64,000 nt of DNA from an uncultured Eisenbergiella sp. (GTDB lineage Bacteria > Bacillota > Clostridia > Lachnospirales > Lachnospiraceae), in NCBI GenBank assembly GCA_910585455.1, contig CAJUEL010000005.1:1-64000 (forward strand), written 5' to 3'. A model generated the notes under the pieces. That model saw nothing but the letters and a program-made list of their open reading frames with translations, had not been told where the DNA came from and did not search any database. Of this stretch, positions 33,924 through 43,000 are shown piece by piece. The stretch's first letter is position 1. Every line of letters begins with the position of its first letter. The translations under genes were made by a program, and so were the position numbers.

Positions 33924-35798
33924 ATGTGCGGAATAGCGGGATTTTGCAACCGGCAGGGCAGCTGGAAGCGGGATATTGAGATCATGAAAAGCCGCATGGC
34001 GCACCGGGGACCGGACGGGCAGGGAAGCTGGGCGAGCGGGAAAGAGGATGTGGTGCTGGGGCACCGGCGTCTTTCCATTCTGGATTTGTCAGCGTCCGGC
34101 GCGCAGCCCATGGTTTCTCACAGCGGCAGGTATGTGATCGCTTATAACGGGGAAATTTATAACTATAAAGAGGTGGAACAAAGGCTCCGCCGGGAAAACA
34201 GGCTGCAGCGGTTAAACGGCGGCTCGGATACAGAGGTGCTTTTGGAGGCGCTGGAGGCCTATGGGGTGAAGACGGGCATTTCCCTGTGTAAGGGGATGTT
34301 CGCGATCGCGCTTTATGACAGGAAGGAACGGGAGCTGTGGCTTTTGCGGGACCGGGTCGGAGAAAAGCCGCTGTACTATGGCTTTGTGGGCGGCAGCTTT
34401 GTGTTTGCGTCCGAGCTGGGATGCATCACGGCGCTGCCGGATTTTCGTTGTCCCGTCAATCGGGATGTGCTGGATCTTTATATGGTGCACGGCTATATTC
34501 CCGCATCCCATACCATCTATGAGGGGATTTTCAAGCTGGAGCCGGGGAAGCTTTTGCGCACCCGGGCTCCCTTTCGGGAGTTTACGCTGGAAACCTGGTG
34601 GTCTATGGCGCAGACGGCGCGGGATGGGCAGACCCATCCTTTTAAGGGGTCGCGGCAGGAGGCTTCTGAGGAGCTGGAACGGCTTTTGAAAAATGCGGTA
34701 GCCGGGCAGATGGTGGCGGATGTGGCGCTGGGCGCTTTTTTATCGGCGGGCATCGACAGCACCACGGTCGTTTCCCTGATGCAGTCTTTGTCTGCCAAAA
34801 AGGTAAAAACCTTCACCATCGGCATGGAGGAGGAGCAATTCGACGAGGCCAAAGTCGCCCGGCAGATCGCCGCCCATCTGGGAACGGAGCATACGGAGCT
34901 GTATATTTCCGAAAGGGACGCCATGGAGGTCATTCCGAAGCTGGCAGGCATGTTCGGAGAGCCTTTTGCGGATTCTTCCCAGATTCCGACTTATCTGGTG
35001 AGCCGGATGACCCGGGAGCATGTAACGGTATCCTTAAGCGGAGACGGCGGGGACGAGCTGTTTGGCGGCTATACGACCTATCAGACGGTGCCCGGCGCAT
35101 GGGAGCGGATGAAGAAAATTCCTTTTGGCCTGCGCAGGCAGATAAGCCGCGCGCTGACACAGGGATTTCTTTCCGGGAAAAAGAGCAATGTGACGCGGGG
35201 ACTTTTGTTGTCCGCCAAAACGCCGGAGGAGCTGTATGCCCTGTCCGATCTGGCGGAGCCCTTTTTGGGAGAGCTGGCGGCAGAGCGGGGGCGTGCGGCG
35301 TGCGTGTTTTCCGATTATGAAAGCGGATTTCTGCCGGGCGCGATGAACAATCTGATGCTGATGGATCTGCTGATGTATCATCCCGATGATATTTTGGTGA
35401 AGGTGGACCGGACCTCCATGGCGGTGTCGCTGGAGAGCCGGGTGCCGATGCTGGACCGGGATGTGGTGGAGTTTGCCTGGACGCTGCCCGATTATATGAA
35501 GCGGGAAAACGGGGAGGGCAAGCTGGTGCTAAAGGATGTGTTGTATCGTTATGTGCCAAAGGAGCTGATGGACAGGCCCAAAAAGGGCTTCGCGGTCCCG
35601 ATCGAAGGGTGGCTTGCCGGGACAGGGCTTCGGGAATGGGCGCAGGGACTTTTGGCGGAGGAGAAAATCCGCCGGGAGGGATATTTTGAACCGGCAGCCG
35701 TGAGACGGCTGTGGGAGGACTTTACCCAGCGGGGGATCTGGCGGAAGCAGATCTGGCATTTGCTGCAGTTTGAGCAGTGGCTGGAGGGAGAAGCGTAG
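33924..35798 (+). CDS. asnB: Asparagine-synthase-type amidotransferase, copy 2
   Basis: The 624-aa protein starts MCGIAGF with the catalytic Cys2, has AHRGPDGQG and YNGEIYNY in the glutaminase domain, and an ATP loop reading LSAGIDST, where the first glycine of the usual SGG is Ala. The synthetase domain with LSGDGGDELFGGY is otherwise complete. It is a diverged paralogue of the protein at 26176, not a recent copy. Placed directly after the acylation cassette, it may amidate a sugar acid or transfer an amino group needed for the polymer. Confidence 0.9.
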   Translation: MCGIAGFCNRQGSWKRDIEIMKSRMAHRGPDGQGSWASGKEDVVLGHRRLSILDLSASGAQPMVSHSGRYVIAYNGEIYNYKEVEQRLRRENRLQRLNGGSDTEVLLEALEAYGVKTGISLCKGMFAIALYDRKERELWLLRDRVGEKPLYYGFVGGSFVFASELGCITALPDFRCPVNRDVLDLYMVHGYIPASHTIYEGIFKLEPGKLLRTRAPFREFTLETWWSMAQTARDGQTHPFKGSRQEASEELERLLKNAVAGQMVADVALGAFLSAGIDSTTVVSLMQSLSAKKVKTFTIGMEEEQFDEAKVARQIAAHLGTEHTELYISERDAMEVIPKLAGMFGEPFADSSQIPTYLVSRMTREHVTVSLSGDGGDELFGGYTTYQTVPGAWERMKKIPFGLRRQISRALTQGFLSGKKSNVTRGLLLSAKTPEELYALSDLAEPFLGELAAERGRAACVFSDYESGFLPGAMNNLMLMDLLMYHPDDILVKVDRTSMAVSLESRVPMLDRDVVEFAWTLPDYMKRENGEGKLVLKDVLYRYVPKELMDRPKKGFAVPIEGWLAGTGLREWAQGLLAEEKIRREGYFEPAAVRRLWEDFTQRGIWRKQIWHLLQFEQWLEGEA

Positions 35799-35897
35799 AG
35801 GCGTTGTGCGCTGTGTGCGGAAGCGTTACCGGGAAACCGACAGGCGTACGCGTAAAAAGGATAGATGTCCGCTGTGTGCGGATGGGAGGGATATAAC

Positions 35898-36965
35898 ATG
35901 CAGTCGGTTGATAGGAAAAAAAACTGCATCCTGATTCTGGGGGCGGCGGGATTCATCGGAACGAACCTGACGCTGCGGCTTTTGCGGGAAGATGCGCCTC
36001 TGGTTTTGTTTGACCGGGAGGGCGCTTCGTATCCGGAAAAGGTGAGCCGGGCGGCGGCAGAGGGACGGGCGCGGATTGTGTCCGGTTCCTTTGTGGCGGC
36101 GGGCGCGGCGGATGCCCAGGAGACGGAACCTGCGGCTGCGTCCGGATGCGCGCAGGAAGCAAAACCGGGCAGCAGGCATGACGGCAGTATCGGGAGAGGC
36201 GGCTGGGAAAAGGCGCTGCCGATGCTGGATACGGTGGACACGGTCTACCACCTGATCAGCACCACCTGTCCCACCAATTCCAACCGGAATGTGGCAGAGG
36301 AAATGGAGGACAACCTGATCGGCACCATCCGTTTTCTGGACGCCTGTGTGGCGGCGGGAGTAAAAAAGGTCGTGTTTTTATCCTCCGGCGGCACGGTGTA
36401 CGGAAAACTCCACACGGGAATTTGCCGGGAAGAGGAGGAGGCCTTTCCCATCACCTCCTATGGCGTACAGAAGCTGGCGATCGAAAAAATGCTTTATTTA
36501 TATCATGAAATGCACGGGCTGGATTACCGGATTGTCCGGCTTTCCAATCCCTACGGTCCTTATCAGAGACCGGACGGCGTGCAGGGGGTGGTGAGTACCT
36601 TTACATACCGCGCCATGCACGGGGAGCCGATCACCGTGTACGGGGACGGCACAGTGGTGCGGGACTACATTTATATCGAGGACGCGGTGGAGGGCATTTT
36701 GAGGATTGCCCAAAGCGGAGGCGCTCAAAAGCTTTATAACCTGGGCTGCGGACAGGGCAGCACGGTATTGGACGTGATTGACGGAATCGCGCAGGTGCTG
36801 GGCAGGAAGCCGGAAGTGATCTTCAAGCCGGGCAGGAAGGTGGATGTGCCGGTGAACGTGCTGGATGTGAGCCGGTTTACGGCGGATTTCGGCGCGCCCG
36901 CCCGCGTATCTTTGCGGGAGGGCATCGGGAAGCTGGCAGCGTTCTATCAGAATCGGCAGGGCTGA
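35898..36965 (+). CDS. NAD-dependent epimerase/dehydratase with low-complexity insert
   Basis: This 355-aa extended short-chain dehydrogenase has the NAD-binding motif ILGAAGFIGTNL (about residues 12-24), the serine of FLSSGGTVYG, and the catalytic pair in SYGVQKLAIEK (YxxxK). It most resembles UDP-glucose/UDP-galacturonate 4-epimerases. Residues about 67-104 are an Ala/Glu/Gly-rich insertion between early strands, with no place in the known fold. The ATG at 35898 follows GGGAGGG. The 99-base gap before it contains a 12-base direct repeat (GCTGTGTGCGGA at 35810 and 35871). Confidence 0.82.
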   Translation: MQSVDRKKNCILILGAAGFIGTNLTLRLLREDAPLVLFDREGASYPEKVSRAAAEGRARIVSGSFVAAGAADAQETEPAAASGCAQEAKPGSRHDGSIGRGGWEKALPMLDTVDTVYHLISTTCPTNSNRNVAEEMEDNLIGTIRFLDACVAAGVKKVVFLSSGGTVYGKLHTGICREEEEAFPITSYGVQKLAIEKMLYLYHEMHGLDYRIVRLSNPYGPYQRPDGVQGVVSTFTYRAMHGEPITVYGDGTVVRDYIYIEDAVEGILRIAQSGGAQKLYNLGCGQGSTVLDVIDGIAQVLGRKPEVIFKPGRKVDVPVNVLDVSRFTADFGAPARVSLREGIGKLAAFYQNRQG

Positions 36966-37084
36966 TGCCCGCAGGCAAAGAGCCGGATAGCGGTCTTGCA
37001 TGAATGCTTGCCGGCTGCCGCCTGCGGTCGTCCATCCGGAGGCAGAGCTTTTGTCGGATATGGCAGACAGGGAGGGAACAGAAT

Positions 37085-38170
37085 TTGAAAATCATAGAAC
37101 ACTATCGGCCCAGGCCGATTCCGCCTGAGGAACAGACGGAGAAAATTTCCGTGGCGGTGGCTGTTTATAACAGCGACGCGTATCTGGACCGGTCGATCCA
37201 GTCCGTCTTAAACCAGACCTACCGGAATCTGGAGGTGATTCTGGTGGACGACGGTTCCACGGATAACTGTCCTGCCATTTGTGACAAATATGCGCTGCAG
37301 GATGCGCGTGTGAAGGTCATTCACAAAAAAAACGGCGGTCTGTATACATCCCGGAATGTGGGAATGGAGGCGGCGACCGGCACGTATCTGGCTTTTCTGG
37401 ACGGGGATGACTGGCTGGACGAAAACATGTATGAGGAAATGCTCTCCTGCTTAAAAGAACAGGACGCGGACCTGGTTGTCTGCCGTTATAAATGGGTATA
37501 TCAGGATGAAACTGTGGATATTTCCACCGGGCTGGCGGCGGTCATGGAGGGGCAGGAAATGCTGGCGAAATATCTGGAGGAGGATGAAGCCTTTCAGATT
37601 CAAAACGCGGCGTGGAACAAGCTGTATAAGCGATCCATTCTGGGCGATCTGAAATTTCCCCCGCGCTGGTACGAGGACATGCTTTATACGCCCCAGCTGC
37701 TCAACCGCTGTAAAAGAAGCGTTTACATGGATACGGCATATCACAATTACATTTGTGACAGGAGCAGCAGCATCATGAATAAGGGAGTCAACGGGCGGAT
37801 TTTTACGGACCTGATTCCCAATCTGTACGACAGGAGCGCTTATCTGCGCGCGATCGGCAGGGAGGATCTGGCGCTTTTGCAGGATTATTTTTTATATAAA
37901 AGGCTGCTGCTTTTTTATACCCAGGTGGTCAGAAGCGACGATCCGGATAAGAGGGCGCACAAGGCTTTTTTACAGGAAAAAATAGTAGGTGGCAGCAAAA
38001 AGGCGGGGGAGGTATTTTCCATTCCCTTTGCCAATCCGAATGAATACCGGAAGATGAAGCTGTTTCTGGCATCGCCGCTGCTTTATCGCGTTGCGATGCG
38101 GCTGAACGATACTTTTTTGATACCCGTCAAGGTCAGGCTTGCGGGAAGAAGCGATGCGCGGAAGGGGTGA
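37085..38170 (+). CDS. Glycosyltransferase family 2 (GT-A fold)
   Basis: This enzyme has the GT2 start KISVAVAVYNSDAYLDRSIQSV, the nucleotide-sugar motif ILVDDGSTDNCP and the DxD-like FLDGDDWLDENMYEEM. A conserved WNKLYKRSIL segment and C-terminal helices are usual for EpsJ-type glycosyltransferases. I prefer a TTG start at 37085, 8 bases after GGAGGG, giving 361 aa; the ATG 81 bases upstream has no ribosome binding site and adds a Cys/Arg-rich stretch unlike the family. Nothing else is seen in 36966-37084. Confidence 0.82.
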   Translation: MKIIEHYRPRPIPPEEQTEKISVAVAVYNSDAYLDRSIQSVLNQTYRNLEVILVDDGSTDNCPAICDKYALQDARVKVIHKKNGGLYTSRNVGMEAATGTYLAFLDGDDWLDENMYEEMLSCLKEQDADLVVCRYKWVYQDETVDISTGLAAVMEGQEMLAKYLEEDEAFQIQNAAWNKLYKRSILGDLKFPPRWYEDMLYTPQLLNRCKRSVYMDTAYHNYICDRSSSIMNKGVNGRIFTDLIPNLYDRSAYLRAIGREDLALLQDYFLYKRLLLFYTQVVRSDDPDKRAHKAFLQEKIVGGSKKAGEVFSIPFANPNEYRKMKLFLASPLLYRVAMRLNDTFLIPVKVRLAGRSDARKG

Positions 38171-38175
38171 CGGAT

Positions 38176-39228
38176 ATGGTGGCGGTACAGCTTTCCGGAG
38201 GGCTGGGCAATCAGATGTTTGAATATGCGCTGTATCTGAAGCTTAAGTCTCTGGGGAAGGAAGTAAAAATCGATGATTTCACCTGCTACGGGGAAGGAAA
38301 ACGGGCGCTGCAGCTCTCCGTTTTCGGCGTCCAAAGCAGGGAGGATATCCAGAGCGCTTTCTCAATGCCGGCAATGGAAAATGCTTCCGGTGAAGCCGCG
38401 CCGGCAGAGGTTGATGCTGCCGGGAGGGCTTTGAGAACGGCAACGGGGGATGCTTTGGGCGGGAATGTGCCGCCGGGGGCGGATGCTGCCGCCAAAGAAA
38501 TGCTCCTTTACGACCGTTTGACCAGGAAGGAATACATCGCTCTGACCGATTCAGACCTGCGTCTGCACCACAAAATCCGCAGGAAGCTGACCGGCAGGAA
38601 GAATCTTTCCTATCGGGAATACAGTGTGAATTTCGATGCGAAGGTGCTGCGGCAGGAGCCCGCCCTGCTGCTGGGATGCTTTCAGACGGAGCGGTATTTT
38701 GCGGATATCAAAGAGCAGGTGCGGGAGACATACCGCTTCCGCAATCTGGCGCTTTCAGAGCAAATGCGGGCATATGAAAGGCAGATCGGGGACTGTCAGT
38801 CGGTGAGCGTGCACATTCGCCGGGGCGATTATCTGGACCCGAAATACAGCGCCCTTTATACAGGCATCTGTGACGATTCCTATTATGAAAGGGCGATCGG
38901 GCGGATGCGCGCCCTCGTGCCCGGGGCGAGATTTTTCTTTTTTTCCAATGATGCAGAATGGGTGAAGGCGCACTATGCCGGACCGGATTTTGTGACGGTG
39001 GAAGGAAACGGGGAGGACAGCGGCTTTACGGATATGTACCTGATGAGCAAATGCCGCCATAACATCATCGCCAACAGCTCCTTTTCCTGGTGGGGGGCGT
39101 GGCTGAATGACAATCCCCAAAAGCAGGTGATCGCGCCGAAGCGGTGGCTGAACCGGGTAGAGGCGGACGAAGCCTATGCGAGAGAGGAATGCCGGGATAT
39201 TTATACGGAGGACATGCTGGTGCTGTGA
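38176..39228 (+). CDS. Alpha-1,2-fucosyltransferase-like GT11 with insert, copy A
   Basis: The 350-aa protein has the GT11 motifs LSGGLGNQMFEYAL near the start, VSVHIRRGDYLDP (donor-binding HxRRGDY), and ANSSFSWWGAWLN near the end. Residues about 64-110 are an Ala/Gly/Glu-rich insertion that separates the N-terminal lobe from the rest. The ATG at 38176 lies 8 bases after AAGGGG; a GTG at 38167 overlapping the previous stop is possible. It would add fucose or a related GDP-sugar. No GDP-fucose synthesis genes are in the window. Confidence 0.87.
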   Translation: MVAVQLSGGLGNQMFEYALYLKLKSLGKEVKIDDFTCYGEGKRALQLSVFGVQSREDIQSAFSMPAMENASGEAAPAEVDAAGRALRTATGDALGGNVPPGADAAAKEMLLYDRLTRKEYIALTDSDLRLHHKIRRKLTGRKNLSYREYSVNFDAKVLRQEPALLLGCFQTERYFADIKEQVRETYRFRNLALSEQMRAYERQIGDCQSVSVHIRRGDYLDPKYSALYTGICDDSYYERAIGRMRALVPGARFFFFSNDAEWVKAHYAGPDFVTVEGNGEDSGFTDMYLMSKCRHNIIANSSFSWWGAWLNDNPQKQVIAPKRWLNRVEADEAYAREECRDIYTEDMLVL

Positions 39229-39237
39229 AGCCGGCTG

Positions 39238-39309
39238 GCGGTTCCCGGGGCGAAGGGGATTTCGTACGGCTTTGCGGTTCCTGTAACGAAAGGGATTTCC
39301 GTGCGGCCG
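39238..39309. repeat. Imperfect 36-bp tandem repeat
   Basis: Two adjacent units begin GCGGTTCC (39238 and 39274) and continue with GAAGGGGATTTC / GAAAGGGATTTC. They fill the gap between the GT11 gene and the ABC gene, and may be the remains of an intergenic element. Confidence 0.55.
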
Positions 39310-39336
39310 CGCGGGGAAAATCCGAAAGGAGTATAC

Positions 39337-41097
39337 ATGATTGCGATTTTGAAAAAAATGCTGCACATCCTGAGCAAGGAGCAGAAAAGAAAGGTGGTCG
39401 GGCTGGGCATTCTGATTTTTATCAGCGCCCTGCTGGAAATGCTGAGCGTTGGCCTGATCATGCCCGTGGTGGAGGGCGCGATGAACCCGGAGGCGCTTTT
39501 GGATAAATGGTATATTCTTTTTCTGGAAAAATTCCTTCCTTTCCGGACGGCGAACGAATGGATGCTGTTTCTGATCATCGCGATCATCGGCGCGTTTTTT
39601 TTAAAAAACGCCTATCTGCTCTTTCAGGTCTGGGTGCAGTCGCGTTTTGTCAACCAGAACCAGTCCAAAACGATCAGCTATATGCTGGAGGAGTATTTAA
39701 ACCGGCCCTATGAATATTATCTGAATGCGGATATTCCCACGATATTCCGGGTGATCGACGGCGATGTGCCCAAGGTGTTCACGGTGCTGATGGAGTTCAT
39801 ACAGCTGGCGACGGAGCTGATGGTTTCCGCCGTATTGGGCGCATTTTTGCTGATCAAGAGTCCTGCCATGACGCTTCTGATGCTGGTGATCATGGTGGGA
39901 ATGACCGTTGTCATCATGAAGGTGTTAAAGCCCACGTTAAACCGCTGGGGGAGCGAGACCCAGCGGCTCCAGAGCCAGATGGGAAAATGGCGGCTCCAGT
40001 CCATTTACGGCATCAAGGATGTGAAAATTCTGAGCAAGGAGCATTATTTTGCTTCCAGCTTCGGAAAATATTCCGAGAAAAACGCGAAGCTGATGACCGA
40101 TTATATGGCGGTGAACAATATGCCCCGGCTGCTTTTGGAGACCTTCAGCATCGGCGGCATTCTGGGCTATCTGGCGATCTGTATCGTGGCGAGCCAGAAT
40201 CTGGCGGGGATTGTGCCCCAGCTGGGCGCCTTTGCGGTGGCTGCGATGCGGCTTTTGCCTTCCGTCAACCGGATCAACACTCACATCAACAATATTTCAT
40301 TCTATGAGCCCAGCGTAAATTATGTTTACGAAAACGTGGATTTCACCTCCTACCGTCTGCATGGCAGATATGAGCGGGAGAAAAAGCCTGAGACAACGCC
40401 GATGGTTCTGGAAAAGGAAATCCGGATGGAGAACGTGACCTATCTGTATCCGGAAAGCGATAAGGTGATTTTAGAGCACGCCAAAATGGTGGTGCCCGTG
40501 GGAAAATCCGTGGGCATCATGGGACCCTCCGGCGCGGGAAAAAGCACGGCGGTGGATGTGCTTTTGGGACTTTTGCGGGTGAGAGAGGGCAGGATTTTGT
40601 GCGACGGCAGGGATATATTTGAAAATTATGAGTCCTGGCTGTCCCATATCGGCTATATTCCCCAGTCGATTTACTTAACGGACGATTCCATCCGGGAAAA
40701 CATCGCCTTCGGCGTGGCGAAGGAGGATATCGACGATGAGCGGGTCTGGGAGGTATTGGAGGAGGCGCAGATGAAAACCTTCGTGGAGGCGCAGGAGGAA
40801 GGGCTTTCCATGGCGGTGGGCGAGAGGGGCGTGCGCCTTTCCGGCGGACAACGCCAGCGTCTGGGCATCGCCAGAGCGCTGTACCACAATCCGGAAATCC
40901 TGGTGTTCGACGAGGCCACAAGCGCGCTGGATACGGATACGGAGACGGCGATCATGGAGGCGATCGACAGCTTCCATGGGCGAAAAACCCTGATCATTAT
41001 CGCTCACAGGCTGCGCACGATTGAGAATTGTGATATGATCTATAAGGTGGATAAAGGAAAAATTACGCGGACGACGCTGGAGGCGGAAGCCCGGTAG
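39337..41097 (+). CDS. ABC-type flippase for lipid-linked glycans (PglK-like)
   Basis: The 586-aa half transporter has about six membrane helices in residues 1-330, then an ATPase with Walker A GPSGAGKST (396-404), signature LSGGQRQRLGIARAL and Walker B ILVFDEATSALD. Length, short loops and position among glycosyltransferases fit PglK-type flippases that move undecaprenyl-linked oligosaccharides. The ATG at 39337 follows AAAGGAG; a GTG-started longer form is less likely. A separate Wzx-type flippase is at 57074, so the locus has two possible export routes. Confidence 0.8.
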   Translation: MIAILKKMLHILSKEQKRKVVGLGILIFISALLEMLSVGLIMPVVEGAMNPEALLDKWYILFLEKFLPFRTANEWMLFLIIAIIGAFFLKNAYLLFQVWVQSRFVNQNQSKTISYMLEEYLNRPYEYYLNADIPTIFRVIDGDVPKVFTVLMEFIQLATELMVSAVLGAFLLIKSPAMTLLMLVIMVGMTVVIMKVLKPTLNRWGSETQRLQSQMGKWRLQSIYGIKDVKILSKEHYFASSFGKYSEKNAKLMTDYMAVNNMPRLLLETFSIGGILGYLAICIVASQNLAGIVPQLGAFAVAAMRLLPSVNRINTHINNISFYEPSVNYVYENVDFTSYRLHGRYEREKKPETTPMVLEKEIRMENVTYLYPESDKVILEHAKMVVPVGKSVGIMGPSGAGKSTAVDVLLGLLRVREGRILCDGRDIFENYESWLSHIGYIPQSIYLTDDSIRENIAFGVAKEDIDDERVWEVLEEAQMKTFVEAQEEGLSMAVGERGVRLSGGQRQRLGIARALYHNPEILVFDEATSALDTDTETAIMEAIDSFHGRKTLIIIAHRLRTIENCDMIYKVDKGKITRTTLEAEAR

Positions 41098-41106
41098 AAA
41101 GCGCCG

Positions 41107-41133
41107 CATAACAGTGCAGACCTGGCTGGGCCG
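41107..41133. repeat. Dispersed palindrome, degenerate copy 4
   Basis: ATAACAGTGCAGACCTGG-CTGGGCCG matches copy 2 at about three quarters of positions but the right arm has lost pairing. The remaining bases of 41098-41239 show nothing else. Confidence 0.5.
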
Positions 41134-41239
41134 CCAAGGCGCTAAGAGGCGGCTTCGGGCCGTGGATAGTGCAGGAGAGCTGTGATTTGGATTTGTCCAA
41201 ACCGCAGCGCAGGAAAAGCTGATTGGAACAGAAAGACGG

Positions 41240-42991
41240 ATGGATATGAAAAAACTGTGGAATAAAATGAAGGAACAGCCGGATAAATGGATTTTTTGGA
41301 TATTGTTGATCGCCTTTCTGGGCAGCATGCTGCCGGTCTGGTATTTGTCCCGCTATATCGTGCCGGGCTGTGATGACTATACCTATGGAGTGCGGACCCA
41401 TGCCGCGTGGCTTGATACCCATTCCCTCTGGGAGGTGATAAAAGCGGCGGCGGCGACTACCGTAGAATACTGGCATCAGTGGCAGGGAACCTACGCCTCC
41501 ATTTTCCTGATGACCCTTTCCCCCGGCATCGGGCATGAAAAGTGGTATTTTCTGACGACCTTTCTTATGACGGGAATGCTGGGCGTAAGCATCTGTACGC
41601 TGGTGTGGGTGGTGCTGAAAAAATATGTCTGCGGGGCTTTAAGGGAGGACACACTGCGCGTTGGGAAAAAGACATCCGGCATGCCGGTACAGCGTCCGGC
41701 GGGCGCAGGTTTTTCCATCGGTATCTGTGTGATCGTGCTGTTGTTTCTTTCCTTCCAGACCATGGTCGCGCCTGCGGACGGGCTGTACTGGTATAACGGC
41801 GCGCTGCACTATGTGTTCATGGAATCGGTGCTGTTTTTTCAGATGGCGGCGCTTTTGTCCTGCCGCAAAGCGAGGACGAAGGGCGTGCGGGGCGGTCTTC
41901 TTGTGCTGACCTGTCTGCTCGCCTTTGTGCTGGGCGGCGCAAACCTGATATCCGGACTGCAGTCCTGCATCCTGACCGGACTGCTCTTTGGCTACAGCCT
42001 GTTTTTCTTCGCACTTTCCGGAAAGGTATCCGGGGGAGCGTCTACGCCCGCTTCGCAGGGAGAGACAGCCGGGGAAGTGCCCGCCTCCGCTTTGCGGGGA
42101 AAGGCGGTCAAAGAAGCGTCCGCATCCCGGCAAAAAACGGCGGCGGGAGGGCTTTGGCAGGACGTGCTGGAACGGGCGCGCAGAAGCGGGGCGGCAGAGA
42201 AAAAGCAGCTCTGGGTGGCGTTCCCCCTTTTGGTCAACCTGATCGGTTTTGGCTTCAACGTGCTGGCACCGGGCAATACGATCCGGGAAACCACGGCGGA
42301 GGGCATGGGCGCGATCAAGGCGATTGTTATGTCCTTTTACTGGGCGGCGGTTTTTTTGACGGAATGGATGACGCCGATCGCGCTGGCAGGCTTTGTCCTG
42401 CTCCTTCCGGTAATCTGGCGGCTTGTGAAGAAGTCTGGGGCTGATTTTTTCCATCCGGCGGTATCGCTTCTATTGAGCTATTGCGTGTTTGCGGCGATGT
42501 TCACCCCCACGCTGTATGCCACCTCCAGCGAAGGTCCCGACCGTTGTAAAAACGTGATGCGGGTGGCGCTGTATTTGATTGTTTTTTTCAATCTCGTAAA
42601 CGGTCTGGGCTGGGCGGCACAGAAAAAGCCGGATAGCCTTCCCGTGCGTCTTGCCGAAGCGGCGGATCAAAAGTATCTGTTCTGCCTGATCGGAGGCATG
42701 CTCTGGATGGGAATGCTTTTCGTTTTGCCCGCCAATAAAAACACATATACCTCCGTTTCTGCCGTCCGCTCTCTTGCAAACGGCGAAGCGAAGCAGTATT
42801 ATGAAGAAAACGCCCTGCGTCTTTCCCTTTACAATGACGAGACGATACCGGATGTGACCATTCATTATCTGCAGGCAAAGCCTTATCTGCTTTTCAAGGC
42901 GGACGTGGGGAACGAGGGCAGCCAGGATTACTGGATCAACATTTCCATTGTGGATTATTATGGAAAAAACAGCCTGACAATCATAGAGTAG
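41240..42991 (+). CDS. Polytopic membrane protein, DUF6056-like, with low-complexity insert
   Basis: The 583-aa protein has a first helix at residues 18-38 and ten or more others. The extracellular motif VPGCDDYTYG soon after helix 1, and WHQWQGTYASIFL, are like the acidic first loops of GT-C glycosyltransferases and of DUF6056 proteins found in polysaccharide clusters. Residues about 261-317 form an Ala/Gly/Ser-rich, positively charged insertion in a predicted cytoplasmic loop. It may transfer a sugar from a lipid carrier outside the membrane or take part in polymer assembly; function is unproven. Confidence 0.65.
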   Translation: MDMKKLWNKMKEQPDKWIFWILLIAFLGSMLPVWYLSRYIVPGCDDYTYGVRTHAAWLDTHSLWEVIKAAAATTVEYWHQWQGTYASIFLMTLSPGIGHEKWYFLTTFLMTGMLGVSICTLVWVVLKKYVCGALREDTLRVGKKTSGMPVQRPAGAGFSIGICVIVLLFLSFQTMVAPADGLYWYNGALHYVFMESVLFFQMAALLSCRKARTKGVRGGLLVLTCLLAFVLGGANLISGLQSCILTGLLFGYSLFFFALSGKVSGGASTPASQGETAGEVPASALRGKAVKEASASRQKTAAGGLWQDVLERARRSGAAEKKQLWVAFPLLVNLIGFGFNVLAPGNTIRETTAEGMGAIKAIVMSFYWAAVFLTEWMTPIALAGFVLLLPVIWRLVKKSGADFFHPAVSLLLSYCVFAAMFTPTLYATSSEGPDRCKNVMRVALYLIVFFNLVNGLGWAAQKKPDSLPVRLAEAADQKYLFCLIGGMLWMGMLFVLPANKNTYTSVSAVRSLANGEAKQYYEENALRLSLYNDETIPDVTIHYLQAKPYLLFKADVGNEGSQDYWINISIVDYYGKNSLTIIE

Positions 42992-43000
42992 GGGAAGAAT

